A stretch of DNA of 16,365 nucleotides from Treponema sp. UBA4232 (GTDB lineage: Bacteria; Spirochaetota; Spirochaetia; Treponematales; Treponemataceae): positions 8,390-24,754 of the forward strand of contig DGXM01000089.1 of the NCBI GenBank assembly GCA_002396325.1. Reading direction: 5' to 3'. The notes beneath the pieces were generated by a model that saw nothing but the letters and a program-made list of their open reading frames with translations, made no database searches and was not told where the DNA came from. This document shows positions 1-7,270 of this stretch, piece by piece; the stretch's first letter is position 1, and each line of letters opens with the position of its first letter. The position numbers were made by a program, and so were the translations under genes.

Positions 1-26
1 GACGCTCTGCGTCGAGTGTTGGTGAT

Positions 27-851
27 TCAATGTATGCTTTTCAACTGGCCTATCACCTGTGCAAGGTCTCCTGATTTCGACAGCTCGCTCATCCGGGGAT
101 ATTTTTCAAGCAATTCCGCAAATTGTTCAAGCTGCCTCATATTCGAATCCGACTCTGCCATGTATGCTGCCTGTGACTTGGCTCTGTCTTTTACTGCTGA
201 TGAAAGCTCTTCCGTGTATGCCTTGTAAATTTTTTTCGCCGCTTCGTATGCATCCCTGTCAGGACGTTTGAGAGTCTTTATCTCCACAGACTGCACCTTC
301 AATCCGTGGAAATCAGAGCCGAGAGACGGGACTTCACGACCGGAAAGAACGCATGGAGCTGTGAAAGTGGAATCCGTATATTCAAGAAGGGATTCGGAAA
401 CCAACTGGGCCGCTTTTTCAGAAGCCATCTCAAGATATGCGTCAAGTCCCTCTTCGGAGTTTGTGATTTTTCCCTCGGTGACAAGTCTTAGTATTTCAGA
501 AGGCTCTGCGGAAACGGTGACACGGAAATCAAAATTGTAGGAAAAGTCCGCACCTCCGTCAATCTGTCTGGAATAGACATCAGCGGAAGGAAGAAGGCCT
601 GAAACCTGGTGATTGAAAGAGAGGCCCTGAAGAGGATAGACTGCAAGCGTTGTGTTTGTGGGAAGAAGCCTCTCCCACCGCCAGAGAAATTTTCCGTATT
701 CGACAGCTTCGGGATAAATGCCGCCTGTCTTCGATGTCATTACCGCGCAGGTTCCCGGCTTAATCCAGAAAGAGACCCAGCCCGCGAAAAAAACTGCGCC
801 CGCCGCAATCAAAAGAATCAGTATGTCTGCAAAAAAATGCCTTGCCTTCAC
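27..851 (-). CDS. Single-pass membrane protein, band-7/SPFH-like layout
   Basis: I cannot name this protein with certainty. From the GTG at 851 it has 274 residues. A short basic N-terminus (VKARHFF) leads into one membrane segment at about residues 8-26. A beta-rich region of about 100 residues beginning GTCAVMTSKTGGIYP follows, and then a charged, helix-prone C-terminal half (about 190-260) rich in A, E, K and Q. That order (anchor, beta domain, amphipathic helix) resembles SPFH/band-7 proteins such as prohibitin or HflK/C. It is my inference from layout, not a motif match. I chose GTG 851 because a GGGG run lies about 8 bases upstream. The ATG at 947 would put 32 extra residues over the likely promoter at 907-935. 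The gene is transcribed divergently from the membrane protein at 947. It ends in TGA near the window edge, so anything downstream is not visible. Confidence 0.6.
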   Translation of the reverse strand: MKARHFFADILILLIAAGAVFFAGWVSFWIKPGTCAVMTSKTGGIYPEAVEYGKFLWRWERLLPTNTTLAVYPLQGLSFNHQVSGLLPSADVYSRQIDGGADFSYNFDFRVTVSAEPSEILRLVTEGKITNSEEGLDAYLEMASEKAAQLVSESLLEYTDSTFTAPCVLSGREVPSLGSDFHGLKVQSVEIKTLKRPDRDAYEAAKKIYKAYTEELSSAVKDRAKSQAAYMAESDSNMRQLEQFAELLEKYPRMSELSKSGDLAQVIGQLKSIH

Positions 852-906
852 GTTGAAACCCCGGAAAATAACTTCGGACTTGGAGTTCCCAATATCCGTG
901 TTTTGT

Positions 907-914
907 AGTATACT
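907..914. promoter_or_regulatory. Palindromic shared -10 for a divergent gene pair
   Basis: AGTATACT is a perfect palindrome and gives TATACT on both strands. On plus, TATACT at 909-914 has TTCCCA (886-891) as a 17-base-spaced -35, which predicts a start near 921. On minus, TATACT at 907-912 has TGGACT (930-935), also at 17 bases, which predicts a start near 900. Each -35 matches consensus at four of six positions. This is a prediction from sequence only. Confidence 0.4.
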
Positions 915-946
915 GAAAAGAAATGGAAAAGTCCACACGGAATACA

Positions 947-1321
947 ATGAAAAAAGAACTATCTCCCAAAAAGAAAACCCGCACCATCGGACCGTCCTTT
1001 CTGTTCAGGCTGACTGGACGCGCGTCTCTTTTTCTCGTGCTGATGAACATTGCGGCTTTTCTGCTGTATGTGTTCGGCAATTTTCAGCATTTTCTGGACA
1101 GTTCCCAGCAGTTCATCCTCCAGCTCTGTCTTTTGAACGTGATTGTTCTGGCCATGCTCTGTGTTGCGGGACTTGTATTAAGTGTGATTGTCTTTCTTGT
1201 AAGGCTCAAGGCGAGATACTGGTTCTTTTTTTTGTGCTACTTACTCTGTCTTGCCGTCTGTATTGTGCTGTTCGTCTTTTTGTACAGTGTCGTTTTCCTT
1301 TCCGCCGGTCTCAAACTTTGA
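947..1321 (+). CDS. Small three-helix membrane protein, function unknown
   Basis: I do not recognise this 124-residue protein. It begins with a lysine-rich cytoplasmic-type tail (MKKELSPKKK) and then has three strongly hydrophobic stretches at about residues 27-43, 60-84 and 91-117. It ends a few residues after the last one. No enzyme motif is visible. I prefer ATG 947 over the in-frame ATG at 923 because the predicted transcription start lies near 921, which leaves no leader for the earlier codon. Neither codon has a strong ribosome site; a weak GGA precedes 947. The gene runs into the converging thiamine pyrophosphokinase gene and overlaps its 3' end by 11 bases, with no room for a terminator. 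Promoter region and orientation suggest it is a separate unit from the protein at 27-851. Confidence 0.6.
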   Translation: MKKELSPKKKTRTIGPSFLFRLTGRASLFLVLMNIAAFLLYVFGNFQHFLDSSQQFILQLCLLNVIVLAMLCVAGLVLSVIVFLVRLKARYWFFFLCYLLCLAVCIVLFVFLYSVVFLSAGLKL

Positions 1322-2030
1322 AAATCTCCACTGCGGAAGATATGGGCAGGAACACAAGAAAAGACGCTCCGTCCGCCTTGATTGAGACTTTTTTGTTTTC
1401 CCTGAACCATTCCTTTGATATTCTGTTTGAAATGCTGGGCATTCCCCTTTTTCGCATTGCAGAGTCTCCCCACTCAAGTCCGCTGGATTTGATTTTCCCT
1501 CCGGCGAAGGCATCTGCCGTTCTTGCAATGGAAATCATCTGGGAGGGATTTATTTTTGACACTTCAAGGGAGCACCCGTCTTCAAGGAGCCAGACTGACT
1601 GATTTCCGCAAAGCCATACATCCGCATGCGAAGATGAAGAAAAGGTCTCGTAAATGCCGATGAAATGATCTGCCCGTCCCCCGTTACCGCCGATCATCGT
1701 TATGCGGTCGTTTTTTCCGTCTCTGCACAGACCTTTCGCCTGTTCCAGTGCAAGTTCCGTGTCGGTGTAGTCCTTGTCTTCCGGGAAGGCCGTCTTTTCC
1801 GCTCTTCCGTATTTTTCAAGAAGTTTTCTGTCCTGCAGGCTGTCCATGTCCCCGAGTATGTGGGATGGATAAAAATCGATTCTTCCTTTGTAATGGCTGT
1901 TGTAGGAATCGAGAGTCTCAAGTCCTGAATCCGCGGCAATCGAATTGTCAACGGCGGGCGATGATTTGAAATATTCCTCCGTATCTTCCGGCGCGGGAGA
2001 CTCACCCCCGATGAAAATGACACTGTGCAT
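1311..2030 (-). CDS. thiN: Thiamine pyrophosphokinase
   Basis: This 239-residue enzyme should transfer pyrophosphate from ATP to thiamine, giving thiamine diphosphate in the cytoplasm. The sequence carries the family's signatures in order: FIGGE near the N-terminus (6-10), the metal/ATP-site GDMDS at 60-64, KDYTDTELAL at 86-95, GGNGGRADHF at 114-123, and a C-terminal thiamine-binding region with SSGLEW (182-187) and SNRI (201-204). The length is close to the usual 210-230. ATG 2030 is chosen because AGGA lies 8 bases upstream and the family begins with a hydrophobic strand at exactly this point. The open frame continues upstream into cca without family resemblance. It is divergent from cca and overlaps the 3' end of the small membrane protein gene. 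The leader of about 43 bases is too short for a TPP riboswitch, and I see none. Confidence 0.88.
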   Translation of the reverse strand: MHSVIFIGGESPAPEDTEEYFKSSPAVDNSIAADSGLETLDSYNSHYKGRIDFYPSHILGDMDSLQDRKLLEKYGRAEKTAFPEDKDYTDTELALEQAKGLCRDGKNDRITMIGGNGGRADHFIGIYETFSSSSHADVWLCGNQSVWLLEDGCSLEVSKINPSQMISIARTADAFAGGKIKSSGLEWGDSAMRKRGMPSISNRISKEWFRENKKVSIKADGASFLVFLPISSAVEIFKV

Positions 2031-2075
2031 GAAATTATCCTTTACGAACTTCTTTTTCAAAACGTAAAAATATGG

Positions 2076-2081
2076 TACAAT
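2076..2081 (+). promoter_or_regulatory. Extended -10 promoter of cca, predicted leaderless
   Basis: TGGTACAAT on the plus strand is an extended -10 (TG-N-TACAAT). The usual seven-base distance puts transcription start at about 2088, the A of the cca ATG. The -35 position holds only TTTTTC. The box overlaps the thiN -10 by two bases, so polymerase cannot occupy both at once. Confidence 0.45.
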
Positions 2082-2085
2082 TATA
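2080..2085 (-). promoter_or_regulatory. Extended -10 promoter of thiN
   Basis: On the minus strand the sequence reads TGCTATAAT: a perfect TATAAT preceded by the TGN extension. This places the transcription start near 2073 and leaves a leader of about 43 bases before ATG 2030. No good -35 is visible at 16-18 bases, which fits an extended -10 promoter. The box overlaps the cca -10 on the other strand. Confidence 0.55.
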
Positions 2086-2087
2086 GC

Positions 2088-3479
2088 ATGGATTCGATAA
2101 AAATACCTGATGATTTGAAAAAAATCGGCTGCATTTTCAAAAAAAACGGTTTCAAGGCTTATCTTGTTGGAGGTGCTGTACGTGACACTTTGCGCGGAAC
2201 AGCCGGACACGACTGGGATCTTGCGACAAACGCGACACCCGAACAGGTGATGGGCATTTTCCACAGGGTGATTCCCACAGGAATTGCGCACGGAACAGTG
2301 ACGATACACATTTTCGGAAGGGACATTGAGACCACTACTTTCCGTACCGAGGCGGACTACAGCGATGGAAGGCATCCGGACAAGGTTTCATACGCATCGA
2401 CAATCGAGGAAGACCTTTCACGCAGGGATTTCACAATCAACGCAATAGCCGCGGATTTGGAGAGCGGAAAACTTGTTGATCCCTTCGGCGGACGGGAGGA
2501 CATAAAGAAAAAAAATATCCGAACGGTGGGTTCTCCTTTGGATAGATTCGGAGAGGACGGACTCAGGCCTGTAAGAGCCATAAGATTTGCGGGTCAGCTT
2601 GGATTCAAAATTGAAGAAAAGACTCTTGAGGCCATTTCAAATCCTTCTGTGCTTAAAAAGACACGCGGAATTTCGGTGGAAAGATTCAGGGAGGAATGGT
2701 GCCGCATGCTTCAGACCGAAAAACCGAGCATCTGTCTGCGGCTTCTTGAAGAATCCGGGATTCTTGCCATTTTCATTCCGGAATTTTCCGTTTGCCGCTC
2801 CTGCACTCAGAAAGACGGAAGAGGATTTCACGATTTTGATGTTGCCGACCACCTTTTCTACGCCTGCGACGGAGCACCGAAAGACAATCTGATTGTGCGC
2901 CTTGCCGCTTTTTACCACGATATCGGAAAGCCGGAGGCCAGAAGAGTGGAACACAAAGACGGATGCGACATAATCCACTTCCACGGACACGAAAACATTT
3001 CCGAAAAAAAGGCTCTTGCTTCCATGACTTTTCTGAAATTTCCGACCGAAACCATAAAGACGGTGTGTCATCTTGTGAAGGAGCATATGTTCTTTTACGA
3101 AAGCACGTGGTCTGATGCCGCTGTCAGGAGATTCATAATCCGCGTGGGAAAGGAAAATTTCGACAACATTATGCTTTTGCGAATGGCCGACATCTACGGT
3201 ATGCACAATACTCCCCTTGTTCCGTCATCACCTGCAGGACTTCTTCTTTCGGAACTCAGGGAACGCGTTGAAAAATGCCTGGAAGAAAAATCCGCACTGG
3301 GACTGAAAGACCTTGCCGTAAACGGAGCCGACCTCATTGCCACAGGGATTCCGGCAGGAAAGACGATGGGACTTATTTTGAAGGAGCTTTTCGAGACTGT
3401 GACAGACTCTCCCGCGATGAACAACAGGGATTCTCTGCTGAATCTTGCAAAAAACATCTGGGAGAAAAAATACCGCTGA
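2088..3479 (+). CDS. cca: CCA tRNA nucleotidyltransferase with HD domain
   Basis: This 463-residue class II nucleotidyltransferase would add or repair the 3' CCA of tRNAs. The head domain carries LVGGAVRD (26-33), the catalytic carboxylates in HDWDLAT (D42, D44), RRDFTINA (112-119), PFGGREDI, and the neck motif GEDGLRPVRAIRFAGQLGF starting at about 155. The C-terminal half holds an HD phosphohydrolase-like domain: YHD at 276-278 and HFHGH with H297, H299 and H301. It is therefore the long bacterial form with possible phosphatase or phosphodiesterase activity. Sequence alone does not exclude poly(A) polymerase (PcnB), although the CCA role is more likely. ATG 2088 is chosen because family members start right before IPDDLKKIG. 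It has no ribosome-binding site, and the promoter implies a leaderless message. The gene converges on alr with a gap of 21 bases. Confidence 0.9.
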   Translation: MDSIKIPDDLKKIGCIFKKNGFKAYLVGGAVRDTLRGTAGHDWDLATNATPEQVMGIFHRVIPTGIAHGTVTIHIFGRDIETTTFRTEADYSDGRHPDKVSYASTIEEDLSRRDFTINAIAADLESGKLVDPFGGREDIKKKNIRTVGSPLDRFGEDGLRPVRAIRFAGQLGFKIEEKTLEAISNPSVLKKTRGISVERFREEWCRMLQTEKPSICLRLLEESGILAIFIPEFSVCRSCTQKDGRGFHDFDVADHLFYACDGAPKDNLIVRLAAFYHDIGKPEARRVEHKDGCDIIHFHGHENISEKKALASMTFLKFPTETIKTVCHLVKEHMFFYESTWSDAAVRRFIIRVGKENFDNIMLLRMADIYGMHNTPLVPSSPAGLLLSELRERVEKCLEEKSALGLKDLAVNGADLIATGIPAGKTMGLILKELFETVTDSPAMNNRDSLLNLAKNIWEKKYR

Positions 3480-3500
3480 AGTCGGAACTGAGTTGGAAAA

Positions 3501-4649
3501 TCAGTCGACGTAAAGGCGCGGAACCCTTCTTGTGAGAACTGTCGTTATTTCGTATGAGATGGTGTCTGTAAGGCGGGCTATGTCGTCAGCGGTCTGAAGC
3601 GCACCGTCTTCCCTGCATCCGAAGAGAATTGCCTTATCCCATCTTTTCACGCCGGAGTTTTTTCCCACATCGACCATGCACTGATCCATGCAGATTCTTC
3701 CGCGTATGGGATAATTCTTTCCGTTGATGGAAACCTTGACTCCCGCCTTTGAAAATCTTCTTACAAATCCGTCTCCGTATCCTATGGGGAGAACCGCAAT
3801 GTCAGTTTCTTCCTCCGCAGTCCATGTGCGTCCGTAGCCCACAGACATTCCTTTTGAAAACGGTCTCAATGCGCTCACTTCGGTTTCAAGCGTCATGACG
3901 GGTTTAAGTGAAATCGGGGTGCCTTTTTTTGAAAGATATTCCGAGTTTACTTCGTCTGCATCATAGCCGTACACGATGATTCCGGGCCTCACCATATCCA
4001 GATGTGTTTCGGGAAGGTCTAGCGTTGCGGCTGAATTTGCGCAGTGCCGTATGCCGGGATTTAGTCCTGCCTGCGTTATCAGTTCCAATGCTTTTGTGAA
4101 ACGGCTGAACTGGAGTTTTGTATATTCAACGGAAGACGGGGTTTTTGAGTCGCTGGTTGCAAAATGCGTCATCGTGCCCTGCAGGAAAAGACCTGAGTCT
4201 GCAATCTTTTTTGCCATCAACGGGGCCTCTTCAGGAAGGCAGCCTATTCTTCCCATCCCTGTGTCCACAGCAAGATGCACCGGATAATTTTTCTTTCCCT
4301 GACGTTCTGCCTCTTTTGCAAAAAGCGAAATGTATTCACCATCGAAAACAAACGGGATTATTTCATTGGAGACTGCATTTTCGATTTCTTCCGGGGCACA
4401 AAGACTGAACAGAAGCACAGGGGCTTTTATTCCGTGTTCCCTTAACTCCACTCCTTCATCGACAGTGGCAACTGCAAGAAAATCCGTTCCTGCATCGAGG
4501 GCCGCCTTTGCACATTCAACGCTGCCGTGTCCGTATGCATCAGCCTTTACAGGAATGCACATTTTGGTTCCGGGTTTTGTGAATGATTTTATTGCCCTGA
4601 TATTGCTTTTCAAATTTCCTAAATGAATAACCGCTCTTGTCGCTCTCAT
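3501..4649 (-). CDS. alr: Alanine racemase
   Basis: This is a PLP-dependent enzyme that interconverts L- and D-alanine for peptidoglycan. The 382-residue length is normal. The cofactor lysine is K35 in VKADAYGHG, at the top of an N-terminal TIM barrel that includes HLAVDTGMGRIG (125-136) and RHCANSAATL (201-210). Phosphate and substrate contacts are expected around MVRPGIIVYG (219-228). The catalytic tyrosine is Y272 in VGYGRTW, and the C-terminal beta domain has GRICMDQCMVDV (317-328). All key residues are present, so it should be active. ATG 4649 has AGAGG about 10 bases upstream and fits the family's N-terminus. It is the last gene of the five-gene minus-strand operon, 18 bases after the TPR lipoprotein. 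The link to tRNA charging and lipoproteins is positional only. Confidence 0.95.
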   Translation of the reverse strand: MRATRAVIHLGNLKSNIRAIKSFTKPGTKMCIPVKADAYGHGSVECAKAALDAGTDFLAVATVDEGVELREHGIKAPVLLFSLCAPEEIENAVSNEIIPFVFDGEYISLFAKEAERQGKKNYPVHLAVDTGMGRIGCLPEEAPLMAKKIADSGLFLQGTMTHFATSDSKTPSSVEYTKLQFSRFTKALELITQAGLNPGIRHCANSAATLDLPETHLDMVRPGIIVYGYDADEVNSEYLSKKGTPISLKPVMTLETEVSALRPFSKGMSVGYGRTWTAEEETDIAVLPIGYGDGFVRRFSKAGVKVSINGKNYPIRGRICMDQCMVDVGKNSGVKRWDKAILFGCREDGALQTADDIARLTDTISYEITTVLTRRVPRLYVD

Positions 4650-4667
4650 AAAAATGATGCCTCTGTG

Positions 4668-5291
4668 TTATTTTTTGTTTTCCTCTTCTGCCGGAGCAGC
4701 TTCTTTTTCTTCGGCTTCGGGTTTTTTCAATTTTTTTTCTATTGTCTCTATGTCTTTGTCGTCAGGGAATGATTCTTTTAGAAGCAAAATCATCTCCTCC
4801 GCCCTTTCATTTTTTTCCGCAGCAATCAGAACGGAAATATAATTTTTCAAAAGAGAAGTGTCCTGCGGATTTTCCGAGACGAGGGCTTCATAACGTGAAC
4901 AGGCCTCTTCGAAATCCCCCTTCATTGCGAGTATGTAAGCCACAGAGGATTTCAGGGACACATTTCCGGGATCCTTTTCAAGAAGTGAGTTGTATTTCGA
5001 AAGAGCGTTTTTCCAGTCACCGGAAAGTGCGTAGCAGCGGCCCATGCTGTAATCCACCGAATTGCCGATGTTGCCGCTTTTGTCTGCCTTTACCGCAAGA
5101 TTGTAATACTCAAGTGCCTTTGTGTAATTCTTCAGATTTTCATAGGCCTTCGCAATGTTCAGGTATTCGTTTTCGATGTTGCTTTCTATCACAGCTTTTT
5201 CCCCCGGTATCGGAAGATGTGTTCCGGCGCAGGAGGAGCAGAATACGAGCACCGAGGAAAAAACAAGCGTTGTGAAATGCGGCCTCTTCAT
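4668..5291 (-). CDS. TPR-repeat lipoprotein
   Basis: This predicted 207-residue lipoprotein has a basic start (MKRPH), a hydrophobic segment to about residue 18 and a likely acylated Cys21 in VFCSSC-AG. That is a loose lipobox of the kind spirochaetes tolerate. Residues 43-178 form about four TPR-like helical pairs: one with YENLKNYTKALEYYNLAV, then YSMGRCYALSGDWKNAL, then a third around YILAMKGDFEEACSRYEAL, and a more diverged fourth. The tail (about 181-207) is almost all K, E, P and A and is probably disordered. Such proteins act as scaffolds at the periplasmic or outer membrane face; the partner is unknown. ATG 5291 is chosen because GGAG lies 6 bases upstream. The earlier GTG at 5306 overlaps the preceding gene's stop and lacks a ribosome site. 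The gene starts 11 bases after the UPRT-like gene. Confidence 0.8.
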   Translation of the reverse strand: MKRPHFTTLVFSSVLVFCSSCAGTHLPIPGEKAVIESNIENEYLNIAKAYENLKNYTKALEYYNLAVKADKSGNIGNSVDYSMGRCYALSGDWKNALSKYNSLLEKDPGNVSLKSSVAYILAMKGDFEEACSRYEALVSENPQDTSLLKNYISVLIAAEKNERAEEMILLLKESFPDDKDIETIEKKLKKPEAEEKEAAPAEEENKK

Positions 5292-5302
5292 ATTGTTCTC
5301 CA

Positions 5303-6343
5303 TCACAGCGAGCCCAGGACAGTCTGTTCAATCTTCCTGAGCTGCGAGCGGTACAAACCCGTGATGTTGTGTCCGTAGTCAGCAATCAGCTGCATGATGT
5401 TGCGCGGTGTCTCGTGGCTGTCTTTTCCGTTGAGTCTGTCTCCCGCATCCCCAAGCCCCGGCATGATGTAGGCTTTTTCGTTCATAACCGGATCCATCCA
5501 GAGTGTGTAGCAGGTGCAGTTTTCAAGCGCACGGGTGACTCTGAGACTTCCTTTCAATGCGGAAATCACGTTGAAGAATTTTATGCTCTTTGGTTTCACT
5601 CCCTGACTTTGAAGATATTTCACGACTGTGACAAGCGAACCTCCGGTTGCATTCATCGGGTCTGCGAAAATCAAATCCTTTCCATCCATTTCGTGAAGAT
5701 CGAAGAAGGAATTCTTCAGGTTCAGGATGTACTGCATATTGTTTTCCTGCTTGGTGTCGTCGCGGCTGATTTTGAAAAGCTCGAACGGCGTCACGTAATC
5801 TGTGGAGGAATATTCTTGAATTTCCTTTGACATAATCATTGAAGGAAGAAGTGCACCGCGGAGCATGACGCACATCACGGAATCCTCAATCTTGTGGTCT
5901 ATGTCGGGAATTTTGTGGACTGCGTAATTCTGCACGGGATTGTCAACAGGAGTCTTTACAATGATGTGGTTCTTTTTGTCGGAATGTTGATCTGTGTATG
6001 CAAGACGGAAAAGCATTTCGTAAGCTCTCTGAGTGTAATAAATGAACTCGGAATGGTCGGTGCGGACATCGCGGAGTTTGGAAATCACGCGGCTTGCCTC
6101 GGCATGGGCTCCCTCTTCGGTGTCGAAGGAATACACTTTGATGTTCGGATGCTTTGCGCATATTTCCTGCATCTTGTGTCCCATCTCGTCGAAGCTGCGG
6201 ATTATGGCGTCTTTGTTCACAGGTGCGAATGACTGCATGGTTTCTGCGTACATGGTCTGGAGAGTCTGCAAATCATTCTGGTCTTCCGCTGTAAGATAAC
6301 CGTCCAAATCCTCTGCTTTCAAAACAATTTTTCCGTCGCCCAT
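5303..6343 (-). CDS. Uracil phosphoribosyltransferase-like protein with N- and C-terminal extensions
   Basis: The core matches the uracil phosphoribosyltransferase fold (uracil + PRPP to UMP). It contains LRDVRTD near 90, IVKTPV at 128-133, the conserved Arg region VMLRGALLPSM (159-169), the PRPP-binding loop FADPMNATGGS (226-236) and the uracil-binding YIMPGLGDAGDRLNG (292-306). At 346 residues it is far longer than the usual 200-210. About 85 acidic, helix-prone residues precede the core and about 40 follow the GDRL motif, where typical enzymes end. I recognise no domain in either extension. It may be a true UPRT, or a paralogue with a changed substrate or a regulatory role. ATG 6343 has GGAG 6 bases upstream. 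The upstream stop codon is separated from this start by one base, which suggests translational coupling. Confidence 0.75.
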   Translation of the reverse strand: MGDGKIVLKAEDLDGYLTAEDQNDLQTLQTMYAETMQSFAPVNKDAIIRSFDEMGHKMQEICAKHPNIKVYSFDTEEGAHAEASRVISKLRDVRTDHSEFIYYTQRAYEMLFRLAYTDQHSDKKNHIIVKTPVDNPVQNYAVHKIPDIDHKIEDSVMCVMLRGALLPSMIMSKEIQEYSSTDYVTPFELFKISRDDTKQENNMQYILNLKNSFFDLHEMDGKDLIFADPMNATGGSLVTVVKYLQSQGVKPKSIKFFNVISALKGSLRVTRALENCTCYTLWMDPVMNEKAYIMPGLGDAGDRLNGKDSHETPRNIMQLIADYGHNITGLYRSQLRKIEQTVLGSL

Positions 6344-6344
6344 T

Positions 6345-7262
6345 TTAATCTCCTGTGCCGAGCAGTTCCATAATCTTTTCTTTATCCATCGGGATGTCAT
6401 GCATTTCAAAAACACCGGGTTTGTCGTCCTGTCTTGCAATCGGAAGTGACACGAAGCGTGTGAGAAGTTTATGGATTGAGTCCGCAACTTTCGCATTTTC
6501 GCTCTGTACTTCCATTGTGCAGTCAAGAAGATAAGATTCGCCGTTTTTGCTGTCCTTGACTTTTGAAATCCTGCCGTAAATTTTTGAGAACCAGTTCTCC
6601 CCCATTCCGCCTGTAATTCCGGTAATGAGGAAACCCGGCTTTCCTGAGTAAAAGAGGATGTCGTTTCCGCTCTGTCCGTTTATCCAGAAAGCACATTCCA
6701 TATCCGAGCCGTCAGGTCTCCGTGCATACCTTTCGATCATCGGGGATACCGCGGGAGAGACAAGAAGCAGTTTGTCCGTTGGAAAGGCAAGTTTGTAAGG
6801 CACCGATTTGTTCAGATAATAGTCGCTTTTGTTTGGAAATCCTGCCGCAATCGCTTCCTGACTGGATACTGCGGTGTAGGACTTTTTCTCCCATCCGCTG
6901 TTGCCGCCGAAAGCAATTGAAAGCATAATCTTGGGATACGAGCCAGGAGCCGCAATCTCAAGATGACCGGAGTCTGATTCAAGGCCGATTCCTGCATACA
7001 AAGCAGTGATTCTTCCCGCGACTGTTTTTGCGTCGGAAGATGAAAGACCTGTCGTCTTTGAAATCATATCAGAGACAAAATCCCTGTGTTCCGACACCGG
7101 TATACTCACATAAAGAGAACACTCTCCGTCAAGCAGGGCAAGCGGCACAATCTCCGGGATGGATGCCCTTTTTGAGGATGTACAGCCTGCAAAAAACAGG
7201 ACGGAAGATACAATCGCAATAAACGCCTGTACCTGCCGTCTTTTGTCGGAAGATTTTCCCAT
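6345..7262 (-). CDS. Lipoprotein of unknown function after ileS
   Basis: This predicted lipoprotein of 305 residues has a basic N-terminus (MGKSSDKRRQ), a hydrophobic core and a good lipobox, LFFAGC, with Cys27. The mature part mixes beta-rich stretches (LDGECSLYVSIPV, GESYLLDCTMEV) with amphipathic helices and ends MDKEKIMELLGTGD. I recognise no catalytic motif. From memory, ileS of Treponema pallidum (TP0452) is followed by the outer-membrane-associated lipoprotein TP0453. The matching position makes homology worth testing, but I have not aligned them. ATG 7262 is odd because its AAAGGAGA ribosome site lies directly against the start codon. The alternative ATG 7298 lies inside ileS and would put 12 charged residues before the signal peptide. 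The 3' end is one base from the next start. Confidence 0.75.
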   Translation of the reverse strand: MGKSSDKRRQVQAFIAIVSSVLFFAGCTSSKRASIPEIVPLALLDGECSLYVSIPVSEHRDFVSDMISKTTGLSSSDAKTVAGRITALYAGIGLESDSGHLEIAAPGSYPKIMLSIAFGGNSGWEKKSYTAVSSQEAIAAGFPNKSDYYLNKSVPYKLAFPTDKLLLVSPAVSPMIERYARRPDGSDMECAFWINGQSGNDILFYSGKPGFLITGITGGMGENWFSKIYGRISKVKDSKNGESYLLDCTMEVQSENAKVADSIHKLLTRFVSLPIARQDDKPGVFEMHDIPMDKEKIMELLGTGD

Positions 7263-7270
7263 TCTCCTTT

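Noticed and set aside
718..1602. Open frame of 294 residues on plus, over the membrane protein and thiN
   Set aside because: It is out of frame with the membrane protein and antisense to thiN, has no family resemblance and a cysteine/arginine-rich composition typical of a shadow frame.
2637..3206. Open frame of 189 residues on minus within cca
   Set aside because: It is antisense to a strongly conserved enzyme, with no ribosome site or recognisable motif.
3487..3505. Hairpin ACTGA/TCAGT between cca and alr as a bidirectional terminator
   Set aside because: The stem is only five pairs with a nine-base loop and no T-run on either side.
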